Assembly (NCBI RefSeq): GCF_048771995.1
Contig: NC_133027.1
Span: 12,210,001 to 12,274,000, forward strand
DNA from: Taeniopygia guttata
Taxonomy: Eukaryota > Chordata > Aves > Passeriformes > Estrildidae
DNA length: 64,000 nucleotides
Reading direction: 5' to 3'
Both the position numbers and the translations under genes were made by a program. Shown here in pieces: positions 24,201 to 39,200 of this stretch (within the stretch, counting starts at the first letter, position 1; each line of letters begins with the position of its first letter). The notes beneath the pieces were generated by a model. The model was given only the letters and a program-made list of their open reading frames with translations. It had not been told where the DNA came from and did no database searches.

Positions 24201-27200
24201 ACAACATTGCTTGCTGATGGCAACCAGGGAAGAATATCATCTTCATATCCATATACTGTTCTGTTGTATTGGCCCGTTTTAATTTGATCTGTGTTGCTTA
24301 GAATCCTTTTACACTGAATTTTTATGCTTTCTCCTTGGATGATATAGTGGTAGATGTGAGAAGGAAGGAGGTAACGGCTTGTCCCTCATGTTTCTCTCTT
24401 GCCCCAGAGCACAAAACCAGCATCACTGTCTGCCCCAGCCACCTCTGCTCCTAGAGAAGAATATGAAGAGGACCATATTGAGCAGTATGACCGTGAGGCT
24501 CCATCAGGGGTCTCAGCAGAGCCTGAATCTTCAGAGCCAGTAAGTGCCAGTTGTGGGTGGTGCTGTCTTTAGTGCATGGCAGAGCTGCAAGTTTCGCTTT
24601 TGCGTTTCAGAGCTTTCAAGATTTATAACGTCAGTTACAAAGAGATCATTGCTATCTGATAGAAGGGAGGGTGGAATATTTATTTCAGAGCAATTTGCAG
24701 TACAGGTGGATTAACCAATTTTAATACCATGAGAGCTCATTGGAATCCCACTGCAATTAAAGTTTCTCAATTTTCCTTGGAAGAAATGGTGGTAGATGTG
24801 AGAATATAGGAAGTTATAGATGATAGGTAACAGCCTGTCCCTCATGCTTCTCTCTTGCCACAGATGACAGAGGAAACAACAGTGTCTGCCCTGGCTCCCT
24901 CTGCTCCTGAAGAAGAAGCCAGAGAGGAGCAAATTGAAAAGAATGACCGTGAGGCTCCATCAGTGGTCACACTAGAGCCTGAATCTTCTGAAACGGCAAG
25001 TGCCAGTTGTGGGTGATGCTGTATTTAGTGCAAGGCAGAGCTGCAAGTTTCTGACCAGCCTGCTCTTGCTGTTGCTGGCGAGGATGCTGAGTGCTGGAGT
25101 CCTGCCAGGACCCAGCGATTTCCTGCAGGCAGTGACCTCCAGCTAGAAATTGGCCTTGGACCTGTCATGTTTAGGCACCAAAGCCTGTTGCCTCAGGATG
25201 AGCGTCTGGCTGCTCAACTCAGTGAAGCTCTGTCTCTTGGGCTTCTGCAGGGCCATGGCCAAGGGCGCACGAGGTAGTGCTGGAGGTCTCAGGGCTTGGT
25301 TTGTTTGCTTTCTCTTTGTGGAAACACGTGTTTGGCTGGTGAAACGGGTCTGCAGTTTCTCGAGTATTTATTCAGTTCTACAAAGTGTGCGGCTCAGCTG
25401 TCTTGTGACTTTTGATAAGCTGCAAGTAGACGAGTGTGTTGTCCATGAATCTGTGGGGGACAAGATCTGGCCAAAGAAACTAAGTTTATAATTGTGAAGC
25501 CCTCTTGTGAGGCAAAAAGCAAGGTTCTGTGGATGCATTATTTGGTGTAGTCTGCAGCTTTGAAAAGTGCACTGCAGCCTGGAGGCGGGGCCGGGGGGAG
25601 GTGAAGCTGCAAGTCCATGACTGCAGTCTTGTGTTGCTCAGAAGAGGAAGGACATTTTGAAATGGTGGATGCTGTATTTTTAATCCAATGGGCAACTTTG
25701 TGGCTGGGACGCTGTGTGGGCCAAAAGGACCCAGGGGTGCCGGTCAAAAGCAGCTGAAGGTGGGCCAGGACCTGGCCAGGTGGCCAAGAAGGCCAAGGGC
25801 ACCCTGGCCTGTGTCATCAGCAGTGGGGCAGCAGGAGCAGGGCAGTGACCGTCCCCCTGGGCTGGGCAGCGCTGCAACCATAGCTGGAAGTTCTGTGCTG
25901 CGTGTCACCCTCAAATCCACGGGTGATCAGTCCCCAGTGCACCCCGTCCAGCTGGGCAGTGGGGCGAGTCGGGCAGAGGGAGGGAACTTCTCCTTGGATC
26001 CTGGGGGGCTTTGAGAAGCTCCCTCGTGAGTTCAAAGACAAGCTGGTCCGACAAGCAAGAGAAAGAGGCGCTCCTCCTCAGGATTAGTTCCGAAATTTAA
26101 TGAGGGCCTGGAGAGATCCCAGGCCGCATCCAAACCCGAAGGACATCCAGAGCAAGAGAGGGTGTCCCTGCCCAGAGGAGCCAGATAGAGGGGGACGGGG
26201 AAACCCGAGCAGCCAACAGGGGAAGGACTTGGGAGTGGCTCTCTGGGGGCAAGGCCTCAGCGTGACCACTGAGGAGGGGGTGGGGGAGGAGCCCCGAGCC
26301 AGGGTCCAGTTACCTGGTGACCCTGGGAGAAGGCTCTGGACAAAGGGGAAGGGTCACGAGGTGATGGACACATCACCTGGGAGGAGACAGGGGGATGAGT
26401 CAGGGATTTTGGGGTTTGATGGACATACAGGTGCTGATGGGAAAGCTGGGATGAACCAAACGGATACAAAGAGGGGATATGGAGGGACAAACCATTATGA
26501 GGGGATATACAGGGCGAGCACAACTCCACAGTGATGTGTCTACATGTGGGCCCCTCTGAAGCAGGAAGTCCTTGAGGCGCTGGGCGTGTGCAGAGAAGGA
26601 CACGGGAGCTGGGGAAGGGTGTGGAGCGCAAGGCCAAGGAGGAGGTGCTCAGGGTGTTTCAGCCTGGACAACGGGAGGCTCGTGAGGGACCTTCAGGCAC
26701 ACTTCCATAGATCCATACATGACAGTGCTCATCACCATGGCTGTTCCCCTGCCAAACATGCCCTCACTGCCTCCAAGTGTTTTAGCCACCTGAGGAGGGG
26801 ACACTTTTGACTTGGTTTGACTTGGTTTGGTAGGAGGTAAAGCCCTGCCCATTTTCTCTCTTTCCAGCAAGCACAGATTCTTCTGCACAACCTTTCCTGC
26901 CCTTTCCTTGCACTGGTTAGGATTCTGATCCAGTCTGAGTTTTCCATGTCTGCCACAGCAACAGCAAAGGCCTTGCTGGCTATTTCCTACTTTTGCATTT
27001 CAGGGCTTTAAAGAGCCAAAAGCTCCTTTGTGCCAAGGCACAGTTGCTTGCTGATGGCAGCCAGGAAGGACTATCAAATACATAGAGTGCATTAAATAGA
27101 GTTCTGTTGAGTTAGCCCATTTTAATCTGGTCAGAGTGACTTAGAATCGCATTGCTAACAAAGTGGATAATTTTTCCTTTTAAGAGGTGGTTGTGGATCC

Positions 27201-30200
27201 GAGGAGAAACGAGATTATAAATGATAGGTAACGGCTTGTCCCTCATGCTTCTCTCTTGCCACAGATGACAGAGACACCAGCAGTGTCTGCCCTGGCTCCC
27301 TCTCCTCCTGGTGAACAAGCCAAAGAGGAGCAAATTGAGGAGTATGACCTTGAGGCTCAATCAGGGGTCATACCAGAGCCTGAATCTCCTGAGCCAGTAA
27401 GTGCCCATTGTGGGTGGTGCTGTCTTTAGTGCAAGGCAGAGCTGCAAGTTTCACTGTTGCATTTCAGAGCTTTCAAGAATTACAAGGTCACTTACACAAA
27501 TAGATTATTGCTACCTGATAGTAGGCAAGGTGGAATATTTAATTCAGAGCAATTTGCATTATAGGTGGATTGGCCAATTTCAATACCATGAGAGTGCCTT
27601 AGAATCCCATTATAATCCAAGTCTCTCAACTTTCCTTGGAAGATATGGTGGTAGATGGGAGAAGATAGAAGGTTATAAATGATAGGTAACAGCCTGTCCC
27701 TCATGCTTCTCTCTTGCCACAGATGACAGAGGCAACAACAGTGTCTGCCTTGGCTCCCTCTGCTTCTGGTGAAGAAGCCAAAGAGGAGCAAATTGAGGAG
27801 TATGACCACGAGGCTCCATCAGTGGTCACGCCAGAGCCTGAATCTGCTGAGCCAGTAAGTGCCAGTTGTGGGTGGTGCTGTCTTTAGTGCAAGGCAGAGC
27901 AGCAAGTTTCACTGTTGCATTTCTTAGCTTTCAAGAATTACAAGGTCACTTACACAAATAGATCATTGTCACCTGATAGTAGACAGGTTGGGATATTTAA
28001 ATCAGAGCAAGTTGCATTACAGTTGTAGTAGCCAATTTTAATACACGAGAGCACTTTAGAACCCCATTGTAATCAAAGATTCTCAATTTTCCTTGCAAGA
28101 AATGGTGGTAGATGTGAGAAGAAATGCGGTTTTAAATGATAGGTAATGGCCTGTCCCTCATGTTTCTCTCTTGCCCCAGAGCACAAAACCAGCATCACTG
28201 TCTGCCCCAGCCACCTCTGCTCCTAGAGAAGAATATGAAGAGGACCATATTGAGCAGTATGACCGTGAGGCTCCATCAGGGGTCTCAGCAGAGCCTGAAT
28301 CTTCAGAGCCAGTAAGTGCCAGTTGTGGGTGGTGCTGTCTTTAGTGCATGGCAGAGCTGCAAGTTTCGCTTTTGCGTTTCAGAGCTTTCAAGATTTATAA
28401 CGTCAGTTACAAAGAGATCATTGCTATCTGATAGAAGGGAGGGTGGAATATTTATTTCAGAGCAATTTGCAGTACAGGTGGATTAACCAATTTTAATACC
28501 ACGAGAGCTCATTGGAATCCCACTGCAATTAAAGTTTCTCAATTTTCCTTGGAAGAAATGGTGGTAGATGTGAGAATATAGGAAGTTATAGATGATAGGT
28601 AACAGCCTGTCCCTCATGCTTCTCTCTTGCCACAGATGACAGAGGAAACAACAGTGTCTGCCCTGGCTCCCTCTGCTCCTGAAGAAGAAGCCAGAGAGGA
28701 GCAAATTGAAAAGAATGACCGTGAGGCTCCATCAGTGGTCACACTAGAGCCTGAATCTTCTGAAACGGCAAGTGCCAGTTGTGGGTGATGCTGTATTTAG
28801 TGCAAGGCAGAGCTGCAAGTTTCTGACCAGCCTGCTCTTGCTGTTGCTGGCGAGGATGCTGAGTGCTGGAGTCCTGCCAGGACCCAGCGATTTCCTGCAG
28901 GCAGTGACCTCCAGCTAGAAATTGGCCTTGGACCTGTCATGTTTAGGCACCAAAGCCTGTTGCCTCAGGATGAGCGTCTGGCTGCTCAACTCAGTGAAGC
29001 TCTGTCTCTTGGGCTTCTGCAGGGCCATGGCCAAGGGCGCACGAGGTAGTGCTGGAGGTCTCAGGGCTTGGTTTGTTTGCTTTCTCTTTGTGGAAACACG
29101 TGTTTGGCTGGTGAAACGGGTCTGCAGTTTCTCGAGTATTTATTCAGTTCTACAAAGTGTGCGGCTCAGCTGTCTTGTGACTTTTGATAAGCTGCAAGTA
29201 GACGAGTGTGTTGTCCATGAATCTGTGGGGGACAAGATCTGGCCAAAGAAACTAAGTTTATAATTGTGAAGCCCTCTTGTGAGGCAAAAAGCAAGGTTCT
29301 GTGGATGCATTATTTGGTGTAGTCTGCAGCTTTGAAAAGTGCACTGCAGCCTGGAGGCGGGGCCGGGGGGAGGTGAAGCTGCAAGTCCATGACTGCAGTC
29401 TTGTGTTGCTCAGAAGAGGAAGGACATTTTGAAATGGTGGATGCTGTATTTTTAATCCAATGGGCAACTTTGTGGCTGGGACGCTGTGTGGGCCAAAAGG
29501 ACCCAGGGGTGCCGGTCAAAAGCAGCTGAAGGTGGGCCAGGACCTGGCCAGGTGGCCAAGAAGGCCAAGGGCACCCTGGCCTGTGTCATCAGCAGTGGGG
29601 CAGCAGGAGCAGGGCAGTGACCGTCCCCCTGGGCTGGGCAGCGCTGCAACCATAGCTGGAAGTTCTGTGCTGCGTGTCACCCTCAAATGCACGGGTGATC
29701 AGTCCCCAGTGCACCCCGTCCAGCTGGGCAGTGGGGCGAGTCGGGCAGAGGGAGGGAACTTCTCCTTGGATCCTGGGGGGCTTTGAGAAGCTCCCTCGTG
29801 AGTTCAAAGACAAGCTGGTCCGACAAGCAAGAGAAAGAGGCGCTCCTCCTCAGGATTAGTTCCGAAATTTAATGAGGGCCTGGAGAGATCCCAGGCCGCA
29901 TCCAAACCCGAAGGACATCCAGAGCAAGAGAGGGTGTCCCTGCCCAGAGGAGCCAGATATAGGGGGACGGGGAAACCCGAGCAGCCAACAGGGGAAGGAC
30001 TTGGGAGTGGCTCTCTGGGGGCAAGGCCTCAGCGTGACCACTGAGGAGGGGGTGGGGGAGGAGCCCCGAGCCAGGGTCCAGTTACCTGGTGACCCTGGGA
30101 GAAGGCTCTGGACAAAGGGGAAGGGTCACGAGGTGATGGACACATCACCTGGGAGGAGACAGGGGGATGAGTCAGGGATTTTGGGGTTTGATGGACATAC

Positions 30201-33200
30201 AGGTGCTGATGGGAAAGCTGGGATGAACCAAACGGATACAAAGAGGGGATATGGAGGGACAAACCATTATGAGGGGATATACAGGGCGAGCACAACTCCA
30301 CAGTGATGTGTCTACATGTGGGCCCCTCTGAAGCAGGAAGTCCTTGAGGCGCTGGGCGTGTGCAGAGAAGGACACGGGAGCTGGGGAAGGGTGTGGAGCG
30401 CAAGGCCAAGGAGGAGGTGCTCAGGGTGTTTCAGCCTGGACAACGGGAGGCTCGTGAGGGACCTTCAGGCACACTTCCATAGATCCATACATGACAGTGC
30501 TCATCACCATGGCTGTTCCCCTGCCAAACATGCCCTCACTGCCTCCAAGTGTTTTAGCCACCTGAGGAGGGGACACTTTTGACTTGGTTTGACTTGGTTT
30601 GGTAGGAGGTAAAGCCCTGCCCATTTTCTCTCTTTCCAGCAAGCACAGATTCTTCTGCACAACCTTTCCTGCCCTTTCCTTGCACTGGTTAGGATTCTGA
30701 TCCAGTCTGAGTTTTCCATGTCTGCCACAGCAACAGCAAAGGCCTTGCTGGCTATTTCCTACTTTTGCATTTCAGGGCTTTAAAGAGCCAAAAGCTCCTT
30801 TGTGCCAAGGCACAGTTGCTTGCTGATGGCAGCCAGGAAGGACTATCAAATACATAGAGTGCATTAAATAGAGTTCTGTTGAGTTAGCCCATTTTAATCT
30901 GGTCAGAGTGACTTAGAATCGCATTGCTAACAAAGTGGATAATTTTTCCTTTTAAGAGGTGGTTGTGGATCCGAGGAGAAACGAGATTATAAATGATAGG
31001 TAACGGCTTGTCCCTCATGCTTCTCTCTTGCCACAGATGACAGAGACACCAGCAGTGTCTGCCCTGGCTCCCTCTCCTCCTGGTGAACAAGCCAAAGAGG
31101 AGCAAATTGAGGAGTATGACCTTGAGGCTCAATCAGGGGTCATACCAGAGCCTGAATCTCCTGAGCCAGTAAGTGCCCATTGTGGGTGGTGCTGTCTTTA
31201 GTGCAAGGCAGAGCTGCAAGTTTCACTGTTGCATTTCAGAGCTTTCAAGAATTACAAGGTCACTTACACAAATAGATTATTGCTACCTGATAGTAGGCAA
31301 GGTGGAATATTTAATTCAGAGCAATTTGCATTATAGGTGGATTGGCCAATTTCAATACCATGAGAGTGCCTTAGAATCCCATTATAATCCAAGTCTCTCA
31401 ACTTTCCTTGGAAGATATGGTGGTAGATGGGAGAAGATAGAAGGTTATAAATGATAGGTAACAGCCTGTCCCTCATGCTTCTCTCTTGCCACAGATGACA
31501 GAGGCAACAACAGTGTCTGCCTTGGCTCCCTCTGCTTCTGGTGAAGAAGCCAAAGAGGAGCAAATTGAGGAGTATGACCACGAGGCTCCATCAGTGGTCA
31601 CGCCAGAGCCTGAATCTGCTGAGCCAGTAAGTGCCAGTTGTGGGTGGTGCTGTCTTTAGTGCAAGGCAGAGCAGCAAGTTTCACTGTTGCATTTCTTAGC
31701 TTTCAAGAATTACAAGGTCACTTACACAAATAGATCATTGTCACCTGATAGTAGACAGGTTGGGATATTTAAATCAGAGCAAGTTGCATTACAGTTGTAG
31801 TAGCCAATTTTAATACACGAGAGCACTTTAGAACCCCATTGTAATCAAAGATTCTCAATTTTCCTTGCAAGAAATGGTGGTAGATGTGAGAAGAAATGCG
31901 GTTTTAAATGATAGGTAATGGCCTGTCCCTCATGTTTCTCTCTTGCCCCAGAGCACAAAACCAGCATCACTGTCTGCCCCAGCCACCTCTGCTCCTAGAG
32001 AAGAATATGAAGAGGACCATATTGAGCAGTATGACCGTGAGGCTCCATCAGGGGTCTCAGCAGAGCCTGAATCTTCAGAGCCAGTAAGTGCCAGTTGTGG
32101 GTGGTGCTGTCTTTAGTGCATGGCAGAGCTGCAAGTTTCGCTTTTGCGTTTCAGAGCTTTCAAGATTTATAACGTCAGTTACAAAGAGATCATTGCTATC
32201 TGATAGAAGGGAGGGTGGAATATTTATTTCAGAGCAATTTGCAGTACAGGTGGATTAACCAATTTTAATACCACGAGAGCTCATTGGAATCCCACTGCAA
32301 TTAAAGTTTCTCAATTTTCCTTGGAAGAAATGGTGGTAGATGTGAGAATATAGGAAGTTATAGATGATAGGTAACAGCCTGTCCCTCATGCTTCTCTCTT
32401 GCCACAGATGACAGAGGAAACAACAGTGTCTGCCCTGGCTCCCTCTGCTCCTGAAGAAGAAGCCAGAGAGGAGCAAATTGAAAAGAATGACCGTGAGGCT
32501 CCATCAGTGGTCACACTAGAGCCTGAATCTTCTGAAACGGCAAGTGCCAGTTGTGGGTGATGCTGTATTTAGTGCAAGGCAGAGCTGCAAGTTTCTGACC
32601 AGCCTGCTCTTGCTGTTGCTGGCGAGGATGCTGAGTGCTGGAGTCCTGCCAGGACCCAGCGATTTCCTGCAGGCAGTGACCTCCAGCTAGAAATTGGCCT
32701 TGGACCTGTCATGTTTAGGCACCAAAGCCTGTTGCCTCAGGATGAGCGTCTGGCTGCTCAACTCAGTGAAGCTCTGTCTCTTGGGCTTCTGCAGGGCCAT
32801 GGCCAAGGGCGCACGAGGTAGTGCTGGAGGTCTCAGGGCTTGGTTTGTTTGCTTTCTCTTTGTGGAAACACGTGTTTGGCTGGTGAAACGGGTCTGCAGT
32901 TTCTCGAGTATTTATTCAGTTCTACAAAGTGTGCGGCTCAGCTGTCTTGTGACTTTTGATAAGCTGCAAGTAGACGAGTGTGTTGTCCATGAATCTGTGG
33001 GGGACAAGATCTGGCCAAAGAAACTAAGTTTATAATTGTGAAGCCCTCTTGTGAGGCAAAAAGCAAGGTTCTGTGGATGCATTATTTGGTGTAGTCTGCA
33101 GCTTTGAAAAGTGCACTGCAGCCTGGAGGCGGGGCCGGGGGGAGGTGAAGCTGCAAGTCCATGACTGCAGTCTTGTGTTGCTCAGAAGAGGAAGGACATT

Positions 33201-36200
33201 TTGAAATGGTGGATGCTGTATTTTTAATCCAATGGGCAACTTTGTGGCTGGGACGCTGTGTGGGCCAAAAGGACCCAGGGGTGCCGGTCAAAAGCAGCTG
33301 AAGGTGGGCCAGGACCTGGCCAGGTGGCCAAGAAGGCCAAGGGCACCCTGGCCTGTGTCATCAGCAGTGGGGCAGCAGGAGCAGGGCAGTGACCGTCCCC
33401 CTGGGCTGGGCAGCGCTGCAACCATAGCTGGAAGTTCTGTGCTGCGTGTCACCCTCAAATCCACGGGTGATCAGTCCCCAGTGCACCCCGTCCAGCTGGG
33501 CAGTGGGGCGAGTCGGGCAGAGGGAGGGAACTTCTCCTTGGATCCTGGGGGGCTTTGAGAAGCTCCCTCGTGAGTTCAAAGACAAGCTGGTCCGACAAGC
33601 AAGAGAAAGAGGCGCTCCTCCTCAGGATTAGTTCCGAAATTTAATGAGGGCCTGGAGAGATCCCAGGCCGCATCCAAACCCGAAGGACATCCAGAGCAAG
33701 AGAGGGTGTCCCTGCCCAGAGGAGCCAGATATAGGGGGACGGGGAAACCCGAGCAGCCAACAGGGGAAGGACTTGGGAGTGGCTCTCTGGGGGCAAGGCC
33801 TCAGAGTGACCACTGAGGAGGGGGTGGGGGAGGAGCCCCGAGCCAGGGTCCAGTTACCTGGTGACCCTGGGAGAAGGCTCTGGACAAAGGGGAAGGGTCA
33901 CGAGGTGATGGACACATCACCTGGGAGGAGACAGGGGGATGAGTCAGGGATTTTGGGGTTTGATGGACATACAGATTCTGATGGGAAAGCTGGGATGAAC
34001 CAAACGGATACAAAGAGGGGATATGGAGGGACAAACCATTATGAGGGGATATACAGGGCGAGCACAACTCCACAGTGATGTGTCTACATGTGGGCCCCTC
34101 TGAAGAAGGAAGTCCTTGAGGCGCTGGGCGTGTGCAGAGAAGGACACGGGAGCTGGGGAAGGGTGTGGAGCGCAAGGCCAAGGAGGAGGTGCTCAGGGTG
34201 TTTCAGCCTGGACAACGGGAGGCTCGTGAGGGACCTTCAGGCACACTTCCATAGATCCATACATGACAGTGCTCATCACCATGGCTGTTCCCCTGCCAAA
34301 CATGCCCTCACTGCCTCCAAGTGTTTTAGCCACCTGAGGAGGGGACACTTTTGACTTGGTTTGACTTGGTTTGGTAGGAGGTAAAGCCCTGCCCATTTTC
34401 TCTCTTTCCAGCAAGCACAGATTCTTCTGCACAACCTTTCCTGCCCTTTCCTTGCACTGGTTAGGATTCTGATCCAGTCTGAGTTTTCCATGTCTGCCAC
34501 AGCAACAGCAAAGGCCTTGCTGGCTATTTCCTACTTTTGCATTTCAGGGCTTTAAAGAGCCAAAAGCTCCTTTGTGCCAAGGCACAGTTGCTTGCTGATG
34601 GCAGCCAGGAAGGACTATCAAATACATAGAGTGCATTAAATAGAGTTCTGTTGAGTTAGCCCATTTTAATCTGGTCAGAGTGACTTAGAATCGCATTGCT
34701 AACAAAGTGGATAATTTTTCCTTTTAAGAGGTGGTTGTGGATCCGAGGAGAAACGAGATTATAAATGATAGGTAACGGCTTGTCCCTCATGCTTCTCTCT
34801 TGCCACAGATGACAGAGACACCAGCAGTGTCTGCCCTGGCTCCCTCTCCTCCTGGTGAACAAGCCAAAGAGGAGCAAATTGAGGAGTATGACCTTGAGGC
34901 TCCATCGGGACTCACGCCTGAGCCTGAATCTCCTGAGGCAGTAAGTGCCCGTTGTGGGTGGTGCTGTCTTTAGTGCAAGGCAGAGCTGCAAGTTTCACTG
35001 TTGTATTTCAGAGCTTTCAAGAATTACAAGGTCACTTACACAAATAGATCATTGTCACCTGATAGTAGGCAAGGTGGAATATTTAATTCAGAGCAATTTG
35101 CATTATAGGTGGATTGGCCAATTTCAATACCATGAGAGTGCCTTAGAATCCCATTATAATCCAAGTCTCTCAACTTTCCTTGGAAGATATGGTGGTAGAT
35201 GGGAGAAGATAGAAGGTTATAAATGATAGGTAACAGCCTGTCCCTCATGCTTCTCTCTTGCCACAGATGACAGAGGCAACAACAGTGTCTGCCTTGGCTC
35301 CCTCTGCTTCTGGTGAAGAAGCCAAAGAGGAGCAAATTGAGGAGTATGACCACGAGGCTCCATCAGTGGTCACGCCAGAGCCTGAATCTGCTGAGCCAGT
35401 AAGTGCCAGTTGTGGGTGGTGCTGTCTTTAGTGCAAGGCAGAGCAGCAAGTTTCACTGTTGCATTTCTTAGCTTTCAAGAATTACAAGGTCACTTACACA
35501 AATAGATCATTGTCACCTGATAGTAGACAGGTTGGGATATTTAAATCAGAGCAAGTTGCATTACAGTTGTAGTAGCCAATTTTAATACACGAGAGCACTT
35601 TAGAACCCCATTGTAATCAAAGATTCTCAATTTTCCTTGCAAGAAATGGTGGTAGATGTGAGAAGAAATGCGGTTTTAAATGATAGGTAATGGCCTGTCC
35701 CTCATGTTTCTCTCTTGCCCCAGAGCACAAAACCAGCATCACTGTCTGCCCCAGCCACCTCTGCTCCTAGAGAAGAATATGAAGAGGACCATATTGAGCA
35801 GTATGACCGTGAGGCTCCATCAGGGGTCTCAGCAGAGCCTGAATCTTCAGAGCCAGTAAGTGCCAGTTGTGGGTGGTGCTGTCTTTAGTGCATGGCAGAG
35901 CTGCAAGTTTCGCTTTTGCGTTTCAGAGCTTTCAAGATTTATAACGTCAGTTACAAAGAGATCATTGCTATCTGATAGAAGGGAGGGTGGAATATTTATT
36001 TCAGAGCAATTTGCAGTACAGGTGGATTAACCAATTTTAATACCACGAGAGCTCATTGGAATCCCACTGCAATTAAAGTTTCTCAATTTTCCTTGGAAGA
36101 AATGGTGGTAGATGTGAGAATATAGGAAGTTATAGATGATAGGTAACAGCCTGTCCCTCATGCTTCTCTCTTGCCACAGATGACAGAGGAAACAACAGTG

Positions 36201-39200
36201 TCTGCCCTGGCTCCCTCTGCTCCTGAAGAAGAAGCCAGAGAGGAGCAAATTGAAAAGAATGACCGTGAGGCTCCATCAGTGGTCACACTAGAGCCTGAAT
36301 CTTCTGAAACGGCAAGTGCCAGTTGTGGGTGATGCTGTATTTAGTGCAAGGCAGAGCTGCAAGTTTCTGACCAGCCTGCTCTTGCTGTTGCTGGCGAGGA
36401 TGCTGAGTGCTGGAGTCCTGCCAGGACCCAGCGATTTCCTGCAGGCAGTGACCTCCAGCTAGAAATTGGCCTTGGACCTGTCATGTTTAGGCACCAAAGC
36501 CTGTTGCCTCAGGATGAGCGTCTGGCTGCTCAACTCAGTGAAGCTCTGTCTCTTGGGCTTCTGCAGGGCCATGGCCAAGGGCGCACGAGGTAGTGCTGGA
36601 GGTCTCAGGGCTTGGTTTGTTTGCTTTCTCTTTGTGGAAACACGTGTTTGGCTGGTGAAACGGGTCTGCAGTTTCTCGAGTATTTATTCAGTTCTACAAA
36701 GTGTGCGGCTCAGCTGTCTTGTGACTTTTGATAAGCTGCAAGTAGACGAGTGTGTTGTCCATGAATCTGTGGGGGACAAGATCTGGCCAAAGAAACTAAG
36801 TTTATAATTGTGAAGCCCTCTTGTGAGGCAAAAAGCAAGGTTCTGTGGATGCATTATTTGGTGTAGTCTGCAGCTTTGAAAAGTGCACTGCAGCCTGGAG
36901 GCGGGGCCGGGGGGAGGTGAAGCTGCAAGTCCATGACTGCAGTCTTGTGTTGCTCAGAAGAGGAAGGACATTTTGAAATGGTGGATGCTGTATTTTTAAT
37001 CCAATGGGCAACTTTGTGGCTGGGACGCTGTGTGGGCCAAAAGGACCCAGGGGTGCCGGTCAAAAGCAGCTGAAGGTGGGCCAGGACCTGGCCAGGTGGC
37101 CAAGAAGGCCAAGGGCACCCTGGCCTGTGTCATCAGCAGTGGGGCAGCAGGAGCAGGGCAGTGACCGTCCCCCTGGGCTGGGCAGCGCTGCAACCATAGC
37201 TGGAAGTTCTGTGCTGCGTGTCACCCTCAAATGCACGGGTGATCAGTCCCCAGTGCACCCCGTCCAGCTGGGCAGTGGGGCGAGTCGGGCAGAGGGAGGG
37301 AACTTCTCCTTGGATCCTGGGGGGCTTTGAGAAGCTCCCTCGTGAGTTCAAAGACAAGCTGGTCCGACAAGCAAGAGAAAGAGGCGCTCCTCCTCAGGAT
37401 TAGTTCCGAAATTTAATGAGGGCCTGGAGAGATCCCAGGCCGCATCCAAACCCGAAGGACATCCAGAGCAAGAGAGGGTGTCCCTGCCCAGAGGAGCCAG
37501 ATATAGGGGGACGGGGAAACCCGAGCAGCCAACAGGGGAAGGACTTGGGAGTGGCTCTCTGGGGGCAAGGCCTCAGCGTGACCACTGAGGAGGGGGTGGG
37601 GGAGGAGCCCCGAGCCAGGGTCCAGTTACCTGGTGACCCTGGGAGAAGGCTCTGGACAAAGGGGAAGGGTCACGAGGTGATGGACACATCACCTGGGAGG
37701 AGACAGGGGGATGAGTCAGGGATTTTGGGGTTTGATGGACATACAGGTGCTGATGGGAAAGCTGGGATGAACCAAACGGATACAAAGAGGGGATATGGAG
37801 GGACAAACCATTATGAGGGGATATACAGGGCGAGCACAACTCCACAGTGATGTGTCTACATGTGGGCCCCTCTGAAGCAGGAAGTCCTTGAGGCGCTGGG
37901 CGTGTGCAGAGAAGGACACGGGAGCTGGGGAAGGGTGTGGAGCGCAAGGCCAAGGAGGAGGTGCTCAGGGTGTTTCAGCCTGGACAACGGGAGGCTCGTG
38001 AGGGACCTTCAGGCACACTTCCATAGATCCATACATGACAGTGCTCATCACCATGGCTGTTCCCCTGCCAAACATGCCCTCACTGCCTCCAAGTGTTTTA
38101 GCCACCTGAGGAGGGGACACTTTTGACTTGGTTTGACTTGGTTTGGTAGGAGGTAAAGCCCTGCCCATTTTCTCTCTTTCCAGCAAGCACAGATTCTTCT
38201 GCACAACCTTTCCTGCCCTTTCCTTGCACTGGTTAGGATTCTGATCCAGTCTGAGTTTTCCATGTCTGCCACAGCAACAGCAAAGGCCTTGCTGGCTATT
38301 TCCTACTTTTGCATTTCAGGGCTTTAAAGAGCCAAAAGCTCCTTTGTGCCAAGGCACAGTTGCTTGCTGATGGCAGCCAGGAAGGACTATCAAATACATA
38401 GAGTGCATTAAATAGAGTTCTGTTGAGTTAGCCCATTTTAATCTGGTCAGAGTGACTTAGAATCGCATTGCTAACAAAGTGGATAATTTTTCCTTTTAAG
38501 AGGTGGTTGTGGATCCGAGGAGAAACGAGATTATAAATGATAGGTAACGGCTTGTCCCTCATGCTTCTCTCTTGCCACAGATGACAGAGACACCAGCAGT
38601 GTCTGCCCTGGCTCCCTCTCCTCCTGGTGAACAAGCCAAAGAGGAGCAAATTGAGGAGTATGACCTTGAGGCTCAATCAGGGGTCATACCAGAGCCTGAA
38701 TCTCCTGAGCCAGTAAGTGCCCATTGTGGGTGGTGCTGTCTTTAGTGCAAGGCAGAGCTGCAAGTTTCACTGTTGCATTTCAGAGCTTTCAAGAATTACA
38801 AGGTCACTTACACAAATAGATTATTGCTACCTGATAGTAGGCAAGGTGGAATATTTAATTCAGAGCAATTTGCATTATAGGTGGATTGGCCAATTTCAAT
38901 ACCATGAGAGTGCCTTAGAATCCCATTATAATCCAAGTCTCTCAACTTTCCTTGGAAGATATGGTGGTAGATGGGAGAAGATAGAAGGTTATAAATGATA
39001 GGTAACAGCCTGTCCCTCATGCTTCTCTCTTGCCACAGATGACAGAGGCAACAACAGTGTCTGCCTTGGCTCCCTCTGCTTCTGGTGAAGAAGCCAAAGA
39101 GGAGCAAATTGAGGAGTATGACCACGAGGCTCCATCAGTGGTCACGCCAGAGCCTGAATCTGCTGAGCCAGTAAGTGCCAGTTGTGGGTGGTGCTGTCTT

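Larger units (their letters stand above)
24408..28179 (+). repeat. Array unit 1
   Basis: Exons A 24408-24539, B 24864-24995, C 27265-27396, D 27723-27854. It differs from all other units at some sites (for example 'gccagatagag' at about 26180, where the others have 'gccagatatag'; 'accatgag' at about 24727 against 'accacgag'). It is the outgroup to units 2-5. Confidence 0.9.

Noticed and set aside
24711-24932. Minus-strand frames with a repeated 'Gly-Ser-Gln-Gly-Arg-His-Cys' pattern, at every 132-nt exon
   Set aside because: Antisense shadows of the repeat exons and their acceptors.
25150-25491. 113-codon open frame repeated in every array unit
   Set aside because: Lies in the B-C intron, has no exon-type flanks of its own and repeats only because the whole unit does.
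26100-26637. Overlapping 144- and 126-codon frames on both strands in each unit
   Set aside because: They fall inside the GC-rich solo LTR, whose composition leaves several frames open.
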